This document shows, in pieces, positions 1-8,895 of a stretch of DNA of 64,000 nucleotides. The DNA lies in the NCBI RefSeq assembly GCF_900060185.1, contig NZ_FIZY01000004.1:89623-153622 (forward strand), given 5' to 3'. Each line of letters opens with the position of its first letter. Position 1 is the stretch's first letter. The position numbers and the translations under genes are program-made. A model generated the notes under the pieces. It was not told the origin of the DNA and made no database searches. It was given only the letters and a program-made list of their open reading frames with translations. Source of the stretch: Grimontia marina. Its GTDB lineage: Bacteria > Pseudomonadota > Gammaproteobacteria > Enterobacterales > Vibrionaceae.

Positions 1-236
1 TGCTGGGAATTGGTATCGACTACACCCTGTTTTTCGCCGAGCACAACGACAGTTATCGCGCCTTGGTCGCCAATACCCTTGCCGCCCTGACAACCATACT
101 CTCTTTCGGCTTGCTGTCTCTCAGCCAAACCGAAGCGATTCACAGTTTCGGTATTACTGTATTGGTAGGTATTGTTGTCGCTTGGCTGCTCTCGCCATTG
201 GCCATTCAACAGCCAGAAAAGGAGCTTCCCCAATGA
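1..236 (+). CDS. MMPL/RND-family exporter, C-terminal end (partial)
   Basis: Open frame entering from the left edge (first full codon at base 3) and ending at the TGA at 234-236. About 77 residues are visible. They begin LGIGIDYTLFFAEH, a glycine/aspartate segment typical of the fourth-helix region of RND/MMPL exporters, and continue through two hydrophobic stretches (roughly residues 20-40 and 48-65) to a short polar tail. In aryl polyene clusters an exporter of this family sits just before the DUF3261 lipoprotein and the ketosynthase genes, as here, so it probably moves the polyene lipid or its intermediates across the inner membrane. The stop overlaps the next start (ATGA). Family call is good; substrate is inferred from neighbours. 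Confidence 0.75.
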   Translation, partial: LGIGIDYTLFFAEHNDSYRALVANTLAALTTILSFGLLSLSQTEAIHSFGITVLVGIVVAWLLSPLAIQQPEKELPQ

Positions 237-808
237 TTCGTGTTGTACTCTGTTTGGCTTTTTCTCTGCTGCTTTCTGCTTGCGCGACAGTGCCTGATAG
301 CAATCAAGTTGAAATTGCACCCGATAAATTTGTCAGCTTACCGGCCCCTTCAGAGTTTGAAGGCACAATCAGTGTTAATCAGCTTATTACCGCGAAGTGG
401 AGTGACAGTACTCAGGTGCTTCCTGTCCATCTTGAGATCAACGAATCAGACGTCGTTTTAGTGGGGTTCTCCAGTTGGGGAACCCGATTACTGACGCTCA
501 ATTACAATGGACAGATTCTGGAAACCGACAACCTCAAAGGTCTGGGTGCCGTGTTGCCTGATGGAAAACAGGTGCTCATGAACCTGATGTTGACCTTATG
601 GCCGGCCACTTCGTGGCAACCACATCTTTCAACGATCGGATGGCAACTGGTTGATAATGCTACAAGCCGGATCCTGCTCGATGAGAACGGCGAAACTGTG
701 GCGAAAATACAGTATGATGAGCCTAAGGTTGCAGGAGGAATTCCTGCCGATATCCAGTTTGAGCAAGTGCGTCAGCACTACCAAATCCAGATTCAAACCC
801 TAGAATAA
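233..808 (+). CDS. DUF3261 lipoprotein of aryl polyene cluster
   Basis: 191 residues from the ATG at 233, which overlaps the exporter stop by 4 bases. An upstream TTG at 182 would run through the exporter frame and is not credible. The N-terminus is a lipoprotein signal: a short basic start, hydrophobic core and lipobox LSAC with Cys17, so the mature protein should be lipid-anchored. The rest is mostly beta-like and polar with no catalytic motif I recognise. A DUF3261 lipoprotein next to an MMPL exporter is a regular part of aryl polyene clusters, where it is thought to help localise the product in the outer membrane. The function is inferred from context; the lipoprotein call is directly visible. 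Confidence 0.72.
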   Translation: MIRVVLCLAFSLLLSACATVPDSNQVEIAPDKFVSLPAPSEFEGTISVNQLITAKWSDSTQVLPVHLEINESDVVLVGFSSWGTRLLTLNYNGQILETDNLKGLGAVLPDGKQVLMNLMLTLWPATSWQPHLSTIGWQLVDNATSRILLDENGETVAKIQYDEPKVAGGIPADIQFEQVRQHYQIQIQTLE

Positions 809-825
809 CGGACTAACAGAACGCA

Positions 826-2031
826 ATGACCGACATAACCACACAACCAACTCCGGTTTATATCCATGCTTGCGGCTCGCACTCCGCCCTGGGTGTGCGC
901 TCTGAAGATATCCATCGAAGTCTGCAAAGCGGCAAGAGTGACGGCATCGAAGCTGAACGCTTCGCCCTCAATGATGGCAAAGAAGTGATCGTTGGACGCG
1001 TATTGGAAGGCCTTCCTGAGATCACCGCGCAATTTCAACATCAACAGACACGAAACAACCGTCTGGCCCTATCTGCCCTGCTGCAAATTCAGGACGCCGT
1101 TAAAAACGCTATTGATAAATACGGTGAAGATCGCGTCGCCGTTATTGTTGGCTCCAGCACCTCAGGCATTTCCAACGGTGAAATTGCCCTTAGCAAGCAA
1201 ATGCAGACTGGTGAGCTGCCAGAGAATTACCACTACTACCAGCAAGAGCTGAGTAATCTCTCCGACTTTATCAGTGACTACTTTGGCCTCTCGGGTCCAA
1301 GCTATGTGGTGTCCACCGCCTGCTCATCGAGCGGAAAAGTATTCCTTTCTGCTAAGAGACTGCTGCAATCAGGTATGGCTGACGCCGTGATTGTAGGTGG
1401 CGCAGACACCCTCTGTCGTTTAACCCTGAATGGTTTTCATGGTTTGGAATCTGTCTCCTCCGGCCTGTGCCGCCCGTTTGGCGAAGGGCGCGATGGCATC
1501 AATATCGGTGAAGCCGCCGCGTTTATGCTACTTTCTCTCGAACGCCCGGAAGAAGCCGAACCGATTGCCCTGCTTGGCGCAGGTGATAGTTCTGATGCCC
1601 ACCATATCTCCGCTCCAGAGCCGGAAGGCCGCGGCGCAGAAGAGGCCATGGTCAAAGCGTTGGCAGATGCCGGACTGTCGCCAGACAATATTGGTTACGT
1701 CAATGCACACGGCACCGCCACGCCTCTCAACGATGCAATGGAGTCCAAAGCCATCAGCCGTGTATTGGGTAATAATGTTCCGGTTAGCTCGACCAAACCC
1801 CTGACAGGCCACACATTGGGCGCTGCCAGTGCCATAGAAGCTGCCATTTGCTGGCAAATTCTTCGCCACGATCTCACGTTACCCATCCCTGATACACAAG
1901 CAGGTCGCGACCCAGAGATCGCACCAATTCGCTTGGTAACAGCAGGCGACAGACTGGAAAAACACGCTATTTTGACCAACTCGTTTGCCTTTGGCGGAAA
2001 CAACGTATCGTTAATTTTTGGAAAACTATGA
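826..2031 (+). CDS. Beta-ketoacyl-ACP synthase (aryl polyene type, ApeO-like)
   Basis: 401 residues of thiolase fold. The condensing-enzyme residues are all present: active-site Cys166 in STACSSSG, His295 in NAHGTATP, Lys324 in SSTKPLTGH and His329. It should therefore perform decarboxylative condensation of malonyl-ACP with a growing acyl-ACP chain. It is the first of four biosynthetic genes (KS-DH-KR-KS) packed with overlaps. That order matches apeO-apeP-apeQ-apeR of the E. coli aryl polyene cluster, where this KS pairs with a chain-length-factor-like partner encoded further upstream. Start ATG at 826 lies 17 bases after the lipoprotein stop. A primary fatty acid synthase role is unlikely given the cluster. 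Confidence 0.82.
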   Translation: MTDITTQPTPVYIHACGSHSALGVRSEDIHRSLQSGKSDGIEAERFALNDGKEVIVGRVLEGLPEITAQFQHQQTRNNRLALSALLQIQDAVKNAIDKYGEDRVAVIVGSSTSGISNGEIALSKQMQTGELPENYHYYQQELSNLSDFISDYFGLSGPSYVVSTACSSSGKVFLSAKRLLQSGMADAVIVGGADTLCRLTLNGFHGLESVSSGLCRPFGEGRDGINIGEAAAFMLLSLERPEEAEPIALLGAGDSSDAHHISAPEPEGRGAEEAMVKALADAGLSPDNIGYVNAHGTATPLNDAMESKAISRVLGNNVPVSSTKPLTGHTLGAASAIEAAICWQILRHDLTLPIPDTQAGRDPEIAPIRLVTAGDRLEKHAILTNSFAFGGNNVSLIFGKL

Positions 2032-2498
2032 GTTCGCAACCACAACTTCACGAGCTACTGCCTCACGAGGCACCCATGATCCTTCTCGATACGCTGATTG
2101 ATATCGGTGATTTGCATGTGCATTGTCAACTCACATCAAACGAGAGCAGTTTGTTTTTCGATAAAAACATCAACGGTATTCCGGGCTGGGTGGGCATTGA
2201 GCTAATGGCCCAGTCTGTTGCCGCCTGGTCGGGTTATCAGGCGAGCAAAGAAAATAAATCGCCACCTATCGGATTTTTGCTAGGCAGCCGCCGCTATAAA
2301 TGCGATACCCACAGCTTTCCCGTCGGTACGCTTTTAGATGTTCACGCTCAGCATGTGATGGAAAGCAATGGTATGGCCGTATTTGCCTGCACCATTGAAC
2401 ATGAAGGTGAGGAAATCGCATCGGCCCAGCTTAATGCCTATGTGCCTTCGGAAGAAAAGTTACAGCAAATGTTAAAAGGAACGTCCAATGAATCGTGA
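2028..2498 (+). CDS. 3-hydroxyacyl-ACP dehydratase-like protein (ApeP-like)
   Basis: 156 residues, overlapping the ketosynthase stop by four bases (ATGA), which indicates translational coupling. It has the hot-dog fold signature of FabA/FabZ-type dehydratases: LPHEAPMILLD near the N-terminus with the likely catalytic His, then a central helix GIPGWVGIELMAQSVAAW. Expected role: remove water from the 3-hydroxyacyl-ACP made by the neighbouring ketoreductase, leaving the trans double bond that builds the conjugated polyene. FabA-type isomerase activity is not expected. Assignment to ApeP rests on order and length; the family call is firm. Confidence 0.78.
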   Translation: MSSQPQLHELLPHEAPMILLDTLIDIGDLHVHCQLTSNESSLFFDKNINGIPGWVGIELMAQSVAAWSGYQASKENKSPPIGFLLGSRRYKCDTHSFPVGTLLDVHAQHVMESNGMAVFACTIEHEGEEIASAQLNAYVPSEEKLQQMLKGTSNES

Positions 2499-3213
2499 TG
2501 TATTGGTTACTGGCGCAAGCAAAGGCATTGGCCGCGCTATCGCCATTCAACTTGCCAAAGACGGTTTCAATATTGTGATCCACTATGGTCGCGACAAAGC
2601 GGGCGCTGAAGCGACGCTGGCAGACATCACAGAGCAAGGTGGTTCTGGTCGCCTGATCTCTTTTGACATTGCCAACCGCGAACAATGTCGTCTTGAACTT
2701 GAGGCGGATATGGCAACCCATGGCGGATACTATGGCGTTGTGAACAATGCAGGTGTGACAGCAGACACCGCCTTTCCAGCCATGACAGAAGGTGAATGGG
2801 ATGGCGTGGTCCATACCAACCTTGATGGTTTCTACAACGTGCTGCACCCTTGCGTGATGCCAATGATTCAGTGTCGCCGCGGCGGACGCATCGTGACCAT
2901 GGCATCGGTTTCCGGTCTGATGGGTAACCGCGGACAAACCAATTACAGTGCCGCCAAAGCGGGTATTATTGGTGCTACCAAAGCATTAGCTCTGGAACTT
3001 GCAAAGCGCAAGATCACCGTCAACTGCGTGGCACCAGGCCTTATCGACACCGGCATGGTGGACGAACACGTGAAAGAACATGCCCTTCCTCAGGTGCCAC
3101 TGCGCCGAATGGGCAAACCGGAAGAAGTGGCAGGTCTGGTCAGCTATCTGATGTCAGATTCCGCCAGCTACGTCACCCGACAGGTAATCTCAGTCAATGG
3201 AGGACTGATATGA
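2488..3213 (+). CDS. 3-oxoacyl-ACP reductase, FabG-like (ApeQ-like)
   Basis: 241-residue short-chain dehydrogenase. Visible are the NAD(P)-binding GASKGIGRA motif at residues 8-16, the NNAG strand motif near 87, the catalytic Ser in MASVSG and the YxxxK pair in NYSAAKAG. It should reduce 3-ketoacyl-ACP to 3-hydroxyacyl-ACP using NADPH, between the ketosynthase and dehydratase steps. It overlaps the dehydratase by 11 bases and the next ketosynthase by 4. The genomic setting separates it from housekeeping fabG, which normally sits with fabD and acpP. Confidence 0.82.
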   Translation: MNRDVLVTGASKGIGRAIAIQLAKDGFNIVIHYGRDKAGAEATLADITEQGGSGRLISFDIANREQCRLELEADMATHGGYYGVVNNAGVTADTAFPAMTEGEWDGVVHTNLDGFYNVLHPCVMPMIQCRRGGRIVTMASVSGLMGNRGQTNYSAAKAGIIGATKALALELAKRKITVNCVAPGLIDTGMVDEHVKEHALPQVPLRRMGKPEEVAGLVSYLMSDSASYVTRQVISVNGGLI

Positions 3214-4436
3214 ATCGCAGAGTTGTTATCACTGGCATGTCCGGTGTTACTGCATTCGGTAATGACTGGCAAAGTGTTCAGCCAAAGCTTGCGGCGATGC
3301 AAAATGCCGTTCGCTACATGCCTGACTACGAGCAATATAATGGCCTGAACACCAAACTGGCAGCGCCAGTAGAAGGGTTCAGTGTGCCAAAACACTATCC
3401 ACGTAAGAAAGTGCGTGGCATGGGGCGCGTATCCCAGCTCTCCACAGTGGCAACAGAAAATGCCCTCGAGCAAAGTGGCCTGATTGGCAATGAGGTGCTG
3501 ACCAACGGACAGACGGGTATTGCCTATGGCTCCTCCACAGGCAGTACACCTGCGATTGGTGCGTTTGGTGTAATGTTGAACGACAAGAGCACCCGCGCCA
3601 TTACCGCGACAACCTACGTGCAAATGATGCCGCATACGACCGCAGTGAATGTGGGTTTGTTCTTTGGCCTGAAAGGCCGAGTTATCCCGACCAGCAGCGC
3701 GTGTACTTCTGGCAGTCAGGCGATTGGTTACGCCTATGAAGCCATTAAGCACGGCTACCAGACCGTGATGGTGGCTGGCGGTGCGGAAGAGCTTTGCCCT
3801 ACTGAATCTGCCGTTTTCGACACCCTGTTTGCCACCAGCCTGAAAAACAACGAACCGGAAAAAACACCGCGCCCGTATGACACAGAGCGAGATGGTCTGG
3901 TGATTGGTGAAGGCGCAGGCACACTGGTGCTGGAAGAATACGAGCATGCTGTTAACCGTGGCGCAAACATCATTGCCGAGATTGTTGGCTTTGCCAGCAA
4001 TTGCGATGCTGCACACGTCACCCAGCCTACCAAGGAAACCATGCAGATTTGTATGGAGATGGCGCTGCGTGATGCCAATCTGGCACCGGAAAAAATCGGC
4101 TATGTTTCCGCGCACGGTACAGCCACGGAAAAAGGGGATATTGCAGAGAGCAACGCCACCGCGAATATCTTTGGCAACCAGACGCCTATCAGCTCACTGA
4201 AAAGCTATTTTGGCCACACGCTTGGTGCTTGTGGTGCCATTGAAGCATGGCTGAGCCTTGAGATGATGTACAGCGGCTGGTTCAGTCCCACCCTCAATCT
4301 GGACAATATCGACCCCGCTTGTGGTGAACTGGACTACATCCGCGGTGAAGGACGCCACATCGACTGTGAATACATCATGAGCAATAACTTTGCTTTTGGT
4401 GGTATCAATACATCGATTATTTTTAAGCGTCACTGA
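3210..4436 (+). CDS. Beta-ketoacyl-ACP synthase, FabF-like (ApeR-like)
   Basis: 408 residues, last gene of the cluster. The condensing triad is visible: Cys165 in TSSACTSG, His302 in SAHGTATE, and Lys331/His336 in SSLKSYFGHT. It starts four bases inside the reductase stop. In the E. coli aryl polyene pathway the corresponding last ketosynthase is thought to start the chain by condensing the aryl starter with malonyl-ACP; that role is inferred here. A strong hairpin follows 20 bases after the stop, marking the right end of the operon. The next genes are unrelated housekeeping genes on the other strand. Confidence 0.82.
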   Translation: MNRRVVITGMSGVTAFGNDWQSVQPKLAAMQNAVRYMPDYEQYNGLNTKLAAPVEGFSVPKHYPRKKVRGMGRVSQLSTVATENALEQSGLIGNEVLTNGQTGIAYGSSTGSTPAIGAFGVMLNDKSTRAITATTYVQMMPHTTAVNVGLFFGLKGRVIPTSSACTSGSQAIGYAYEAIKHGYQTVMVAGGAEELCPTESAVFDTLFATSLKNNEPEKTPRPYDTERDGLVIGEGAGTLVLEEYEHAVNRGANIIAEIVGFASNCDAAHVTQPTKETMQICMEMALRDANLAPEKIGYVSAHGTATEKGDIAESNATANIFGNQTPISSLKSYFGHTLGACGAIEAWLSLEMMYSGWFSPTLNLDNIDPACGELDYIRGEGRHIDCEYIMSNNFAFGGINTSIIFKRH

Positions 4437-4454
4437 TGATTGCCAGCCGATAGC

Positions 4455-4485
4455 AAAACGCCCGCATCTGCGGGCGTTTTTGTTT
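4455..4485. terminator. Bidirectional Rho-independent terminator
   Basis: A 12-bp stem (4455-4466 with 4469-4480, core CGCCCGCA/TGCGGGCG) with A-run on the left and T-run on the right. It lies between the convergent polyene operon and acpS and can stop transcription from both sides. Confidence 0.88.
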
Positions 4486-4510
4486 GTGTGGCTGACATTG
4501 GAGAAAGAAG

Positions 4511-4894
4511 CTAGTTGGTCTCTAACAGCACCGTCGCCACGGCATAGCGTTTCTCATCAGCGATGGTGAGGAAAATATTCTTCACCCCACGCTCATCGGC
4601 AAGCTTTCGCGCTACACCGGAGAAATCCACCACAGGCTTTCCAAGCTCATCGTTAGTGACCTCAAAGTCATGGAAGGTCACACCACAAGCGATGCCCGTC
4701 CCCAGCGCTTTTGAAGCCGCTTCTTTCACTGCGAAGCGCTTGGCAAGAAAGCGGGCTGGGAAGTTGGAGTTGGCATAGGTTTCCAACTCGTTTTCTGTCA
4801 GCACACGTTTAGCAAACGCATCTCCGGTGCGCTCGATGATTTTCTCAAGGCGCTCAATTTCTGCGATGTCAGTGCCAAGGCCAACCACAGCCAT
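4511..4894 (-). CDS. acpS: Holo-[acyl-carrier-protein] synthase
   Basis: 127 residues, the usual length for AcpS (E. coli 126). Signature segments are [12 protein letters not shown] at residues 5-16, with the metal-binding Asp, and [14 protein letters not shown] with the second acidic ligand. It transfers 4'-phosphopantetheine from CoA to a serine of apo-ACP, activating fatty acid synthesis. It is the last gene of the minus-strand run rnc-era-recO-pdxJ-acpS and overlaps pdxJ by one base, as in E. coli. It might also serve the carrier proteins of the adjacent polyene cluster, but nothing here shows that. Confidence 0.95.
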   Translation of the reverse strand: MAVVGLGTDIAEIERLEKIIERTGDAFAKRVLTENELETYANSNFPARFLAKRFAVKEAASKALGTGIACGVTFHDFEVTNDELGKPVVDFSGVARKLADERGVKNIFLTIADEKRYAVATVLLETN

Positions 4895-5625
4895 TAGCGG
4901 CGCGCTTCCAGCATAAGAGCTTTCATGTCTGCAACTGCTTTTGGCAGGCCTTCAAAGACTGCGCGGCCCACAATCGCATGACCGATGTTCAGCTCGTAAA
5001 TCTCTGGAATTGCGGCAATAGGCTTCACGTTGTGGTACGTCAGGCCGTGACCAGCGTTCACCTTGATACCCAGATCGTCTGCATAGCTTGCTCCCGCTGC
5101 GATTTTCTTCAGCTCTGCCTGCATGTCTTCTTCGGTCGTCGCTTCTGCATAATGGCCCGTGTGCAGCTCAATAAAAGGAGCACCACAGGCTTTTGCAGCG
5201 TCGATTTGTGCACGGTCTGCATCAATGAATAGCGACACTTTAATGCCCGCTGCAGTCAGCGTTTCCGTTGCAGCTTTCACTTTATCAAGCTGGCCAGCCA
5301 CGTCTAAACCGCCTTCGGTAGTCAGTTCTTCGCGTTTTTCAGGGACCAGGCACACGTAAGCCGGTTTCACTTCCAACGCGATATTGACCATCTCATCAGT
5401 CACTGCCATTTCCAGGTTCATGCGGGTCTGGATGGTGTCTTTCAGAATATGAACGTCGCGGTCTTTAATGTGGCGACGGTCTTCACGCAAGTGAACGGTA
5501 ATACCATCCGCGCCCGCACGTTCTGCAATATCTGCAGCGTGGACAGGATCAGGGTATTGGGTGCCACGCGCATTACGAACGGTCGCGACGTGGTCAATAT
5601 TGACGCCCAGATAAATGGTATTCAT
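4894..5625 (-). CDS. pdxJ: Pyridoxine 5'-phosphate synthase
   Basis: 243 residues (E. coli 243). It begins with a strand and the [13 protein letters not shown] motif; conserved active-site segments include [11 protein letters not shown] and the phosphate-binding loop NAGHGLTY, and the C-terminal [12 protein letters not shown] closes the TIM barrel. It condenses 3-amino-1-deoxyacetone phosphate with deoxyxylulose 5-phosphate to form pyridoxine 5'-phosphate. It overlaps recO by four bases and acpS by one, so the three are co-translated as in other enterics and vibrios. Nothing unusual. Confidence 0.96.
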   Translation of the reverse strand: MNTIYLGVNIDHVATVRNARGTQYPDPVHAADIAERAGADGITVHLREDRRHIKDRDVHILKDTIQTRMNLEMAVTDEMVNIALEVKPAYVCLVPEKREELTTEGGLDVAGQLDKVKAATETLTAAGIKVSLFIDADRAQIDAAKACGAPFIELHTGHYAEATTEEDMQAELKKIAAGASYADDLGIKVNAGHGLTYHNVKPIAAIPEIYELNIGHAIVGRAVFEGLPKAVADMKALMLEARR

Positions 5626-6335
5626 TGCGTTAATTTCCTTGTTCTTAACATAAAAAGCTCACGGCTTTTGAGCGGTTTGGAGCCAAGATAAGGCTTGAGG
5701 GCTAAGCGTGTAAAGCGCTTCGCCGCTTTTAGCTGTTCTGCCGTTGAGAATTGTCTTGTTGCCAGCGCTTCTAAGTCGCTGCCCGTAAAAGTGAGATTAT
5801 TGCTTTTCATCAGCGAGGCGACAAAACCTTGCTGCTCCCGGAAGATATACGTCATCGATGCATCGACCGGCTCACCGCTACCCGCGCAATGCAGGAAATC
5901 GACCCCGTATCCCAGCGAGTCCAACAAGGCGAGTTCGAAGCGTCGTAACGCTGGCTCAGGATTACTGTGCTGAGCAAGGTCAGTCAGCGCATTGACGTAA
6001 TCAAAGAAGAGTTGATGGTACGAGGTTTCAGGCTCCACAACCCGGCTTAAGATCTCATTGAGATAAAAGCCTGAAAACAGTGCATTGCCTGAAAGCGGGA
6101 TCGCAAGCCCCATGGCCTCAGCATGACGCAAGGTATGCATTTCGCCGCGGCCGGACCATTTCATCAAGAGAGGAGTAAAAGGCTGTAGCGCCCCTTTTAA
6201 GGGAGAGCGTTTACCACGGGCGCCTTTTGCCATCAAACTGACGCGCCCGTGATTTTCGCTGAAAACATCCAGAATCAGGCTGGTCTCACTGTAGGGTCGT
6301 GAGTGCAGAACAAAGCAGCGCTGCAAGCCTTCCAT
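5622..6335 (-). CDS. recO: DNA repair protein RecO
   Basis: 237 residues when started at the ATG at 6333-6335, giving [19 protein letters not shown], which aligns with the E. coli N-terminus; an AGGAG lies five bases upstream. An ATG eight codons further upstream (6359) gives an unsupported extension. It has an N-terminal OB fold and a C-terminal helical region with [15 protein letters not shown]. RecO works with RecR and RecF to load RecA on SSB-coated gaps. The zinc-finger cysteines of some RecO proteins are absent, as in E. coli. It overlaps pdxJ by four bases. Confidence 0.93.
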   Translation of the reverse strand: MEGLQRCFVLHSRPYSETSLILDVFSENHGRVSLMAKGARGKRSPLKGALQPFTPLLMKWSGRGEMHTLRHAEAMGLAIPLSGNALFSGFYLNEILSRVVEPETSYHQLFFDYVNALTDLAQHSNPEPALRRFELALLDSLGYGVDFLHCAGSGEPVDASMTYIFREQQGFVASLMKSNNLTFTGSDLEALATRQFSTAEQLKAAKRFTRLALKPYLGSKPLKSRELFMLRTRKLTQ

Positions 6336-6367
6336 ATTGCTCCTGAATGTCTCAGCCAATAACGCTG

Positions 6368-7282
6368 TTAAAGGTCGTCGATGTAACCGAGGCTGCGCAG
6401 TGCGCGCTCGTCATCAGCCCAACCGGATTTCACTTTTACCCAAAGCTCAAGGTAGACCTTGCGCTCGAAAAGATCTTCCATATCGAGACGGGCTTCACGG
6501 CCAATGGTTTTGATTTTGTCGCCACCCTTGCCGATCACCATACGCTTCTGGCCGTTACGCTCAACCAGGATCAGGCCATTGATTTCAAAGCCATCCGCGT
6601 CTGGGTTGTAATCAAAACGCTCGATTTCAACGGTGACTGAGTATGGCAGTTCATCGCCAGTGAAACGCATCAACTTTTCGCGGATGATTTCAGACGCCAT
6701 AAAGCGCTGAGAACGGTCTGTGACGTACTCTTCCGGGAAGTACCACTCGCCTTCCGGCAGGTGGTTACGAACCAGTTTCTCGACCACATCAATGTTGGTG
6801 CCGTGTTTCGCTGAAACAGGAACCACGTCGATGAAGTCCATTTTTTCGCTGACTTCCTGAAGGTGCGGGAACAACTCGCCCTTTTCCTTCACGTTATCGA
6901 CTTTGTTGATCAGCAGTACGGTTGGCAGCTCAGCTTTCTTGAGCTTGTTCAGTACCATCTCATCATCTTGCGTCCACTGCGTGCCGTCGACCAGAAACAG
7001 CACCAGCTCAACGTCAGTCAGGGAGCTTGAAGCCGCACGGTTCATCAAACGGTTGATGGTGCGTTTTTCTTCAATGTGCAGTCCCGGTGTATCCACATAT
7101 ACCGCCTGATAACCATCACGGGTATCAACCCCCATGATACGGTGGCGCGTGGTTTGCGGTTTACGCGAGGTAATAGACAGCTTCTGCCCAACCAGACGAT
7201 TGAGAAGTGTCGATTTGCCCACATTTGGGCGGCCTACGATGGCAATAAAGCCACAGTGGTGCGTTTCGTGCGTGTCTGTCAT
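6368..7282 (-). CDS. era: GTPase Era
   Basis: 304 residues (E. coli 301). G1 loop [14 protein letters not shown] near residue 17, G2 region TTRHRIMG, G3 DTPG, G4 NKVD and a C-terminal KH domain with [11 protein letters not shown] that binds the 3' end of 16S rRNA. It acts in 30S subunit maturation and couples ribosome assembly to the cell cycle. It overlaps the upstream rnc stop by four bases, so the RNase III-Era pair is translationally coupled as in E. coli; recO starts 32 bases downstream. Confidence 0.97.
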   Translation of the reverse strand: MTDTHETHHCGFIAIVGRPNVGKSTLLNRLVGQKLSITSRKPQTTRHRIMGVDTRDGYQAVYVDTPGLHIEEKRTINRLMNRAASSSLTDVELVLFLVDGTQWTQDDEMVLNKLKKAELPTVLLINKVDNVKEKGELFPHLQEVSEKMDFIDVVPVSAKHGTNIDVVEKLVRNHLPEGEWYFPEEYVTDRSQRFMASEIIREKLMRFTGDELPYSVTVEIERFDYNPDADGFEINGLILVERNGQKRMVIGKGGDKIKTIGREARLDMEDLFERKVYLELWVKVKSGWADDERALRSLGYIDDL

Positions 7283-7953
7283 GAGTCCAGCTTTTGCAAT
7301 GCCAGTTCTGCAGCCGCTTGCTCAGCCTTGCGACGACTGCTGCCTTTACCTACGACAGGTCGATCCAGACCTGCTACTTCACATTCCACCGTAAATTGCT
7401 GGTTATGCGCTTCGCCTTGTACCTTAGTCACATTATAGGCAGGCAGCGGCTTACGACGCCCTTGCAGGAATTCCTGCAAACGTGTTTTCGGATCTTTCTG
7501 GTTCGCGCCTGGCTGGATAGTTTCCAGACGTTGTTTGTACCAGCTCAATACAATTCCACGTACCGTTTCCAGATCGGTGTCGAGGTAGATAGCGCCGATG
7601 ATCGCCTCAACGGCGTCTGCCAGGATAGAGTCGCGGCGGAAACCGCCACTTTTCAGCTCACCCGGTCCCAATTGCAATACATCACCCAGCTCGAACTCGC
7701 GGCCCAATTCAGCCAACGTGTTACCACGAACCAAGGTTGCACGCATGCGGCTCATATCACCTTCATCAACGTTCGGGAAACGATGGTAGAGGTCGTCAGC
7801 AACAACGAAACTCAAAATAGAATCGCCCAGAAACTCCAAACGCTCATTGTGATTTCCACTGGCGCTTCGGTGTGTCAGGGCGAGACTGAGAAGCGCCGCA
7901 TCACTAAATTCATAGCCGATGCGACGCTGTAATTTATTTATAGGTGTTGTCAT
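7279..7953 (-). CDS. rnc: Ribonuclease III
   Basis: 224 residues (E. coli 226). The catalytic signature [20 protein letters not shown] lies near residues 38-57, with a second acidic cluster in [13 protein letters not shown], then a C-terminal double-stranded RNA binding domain ending in [16 protein letters not shown]. It processes rRNA precursors and cuts double-stranded mRNA regions. It lies 11 bases after lepB and overlaps era. In E. coli, RNase III cuts the leader of its own operon; no clear leader hairpin is visible here because rnc sits directly behind lepB. Confidence 0.97.
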   Translation of the reverse strand: MTTPINKLQRRIGYEFSDAALLSLALTHRSASGNHNERLEFLGDSILSFVVADDLYHRFPNVDEGDMSRMRATLVRGNTLAELGREFELGDVLQLGPGELKSGGFRRDSILADAVEAIIGAIYLDTDLETVRGIVLSWYKQRLETIQPGANQKDPKTRLQEFLQGRRKPLPAYNVTKVQGEAHNQQFTVECEVAGLDRPVVGKGSSRRKAEQAAAELALQKLDS

Positions 7954-7964
7954 GTCGTTCCAAG

Positions 7965-8864
7965 TTAATCAATGCCGCCGATGCGATTGAAACGCACCCC
8001 GACAGGTACCCAAGACGGTAGGAAGCTATCGCCTTGTTCATCAAATTCAAAACTGATCCAGATACCGACTGCTTTACCTACCAGATTAGCTTCGGGTACA
8101 AAGCCCCAGAAGCGGCTGTCTTTACTGTTGTCGCGGTTGTCGCCCATCACGAAGTACTGACCTTCCTGCACTACCCACTCTCCCAGACCTGGCGTTGGAT
8201 AATATTGACCGGTTTGGTTTGGCATGTATGGATTCACCAGAATCTGATGTGGCTCAACCCCTAACTCTTCCTGCGCCTGAATCAGGTTCGCGCCGCGCTG
8301 AACGAATTCACTCTTGTGAACATCGTCCACGGGCACCAATTCACAGGTCGACTCACCTTTTTTCTGGATGCACAGACGTTTGTCTTCGCTGTAACGAACT
8401 GTATCACCCGGCATACCAATCACGCGCTTGATAAAGTCGATGCTTGGCTGCGGCGGGTATTTGAACACTACGACATCACCGCGCTCTGGTTTCCCGGTTT
8501 CCACCAATTGGTGGCGGAATACCGGGTCTTTTAGACCGTAAGCAAACTTCTCCACCAGGATAAAGTCGCCTACCAACAGTGTCGGCATCATAGAACCAGA
8601 TGGGATCTGGAACGGTTCGTAGATAAACGAGCGAAGCACCAGAACAAGGCCAATGACAGGGAACACGGAAGCTGAGGTTTCTACCCAGCTTGGCTGAGGT
8701 GCAACTTGTGCAACCTGCTCTTCACTTAACTCACCACCGTCCACATTGAGCGCTTCAGCCGCTTTTTGCTGGCGTCGCGGCGCCCATTTGAACTTATCCA
8801 GTGCCCAGATAATCCCAGTAAACAGGGTGACAAGCACCAGAATCAGCGAGAAAGTATTAGCCAT
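7965..8864 (-). CDS. lepB: Signal peptidase I
   Basis: 299 residues. An N-terminal hydrophobic helix (about 5-21) and a second near 66-79 anchor the enzyme, with the catalytic domain in the periplasm. The Ser-Lys dyad is visible: Ser91 in [10 protein letters not shown] and Lys146 in [12 protein letters not shown], and the box E motif [11 protein letters not shown] follows. It cleaves signal peptides from exported proteins. It lies 31 bases after lepA and 11 before rnc, the standard lepA-lepB-rnc order. Confidence 0.96.
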   Translation of the reverse strand: MANTFSLILVLVTLFTGIIWALDKFKWAPRRQQKAAEALNVDGGELSEEQVAQVAPQPSWVETSASVFPVIGLVLVLRSFIYEPFQIPSGSMMPTLLVGDFILVEKFAYGLKDPVFRHQLVETGKPERGDVVVFKYPPQPSIDFIKRVIGMPGDTVRYSEDKRLCIQKKGESTCELVPVDDVHKSEFVQRGANLIQAQEELGVEPHQILVNPYMPNQTGQYYPTPGLGEWVVQEGQYFVMGDNRDNSKDSRFWGFVPEANLVGKAVGIWISFEFDEQGDSFLPSWVPVGVRFNRIGGID

Positions 8865-8895
8865 CGTGTTCCCCTAAACCTTTAATCCCTTTTTA

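Noticed and set aside
3168..4115. 315-codon open frame on the minus strand opposite the last ketosynthase
   Set aside because: It lies fully over a ketosynthase with intact catalytic residues, its protein shows no known fold, and its composition is that of an antisense shadow.
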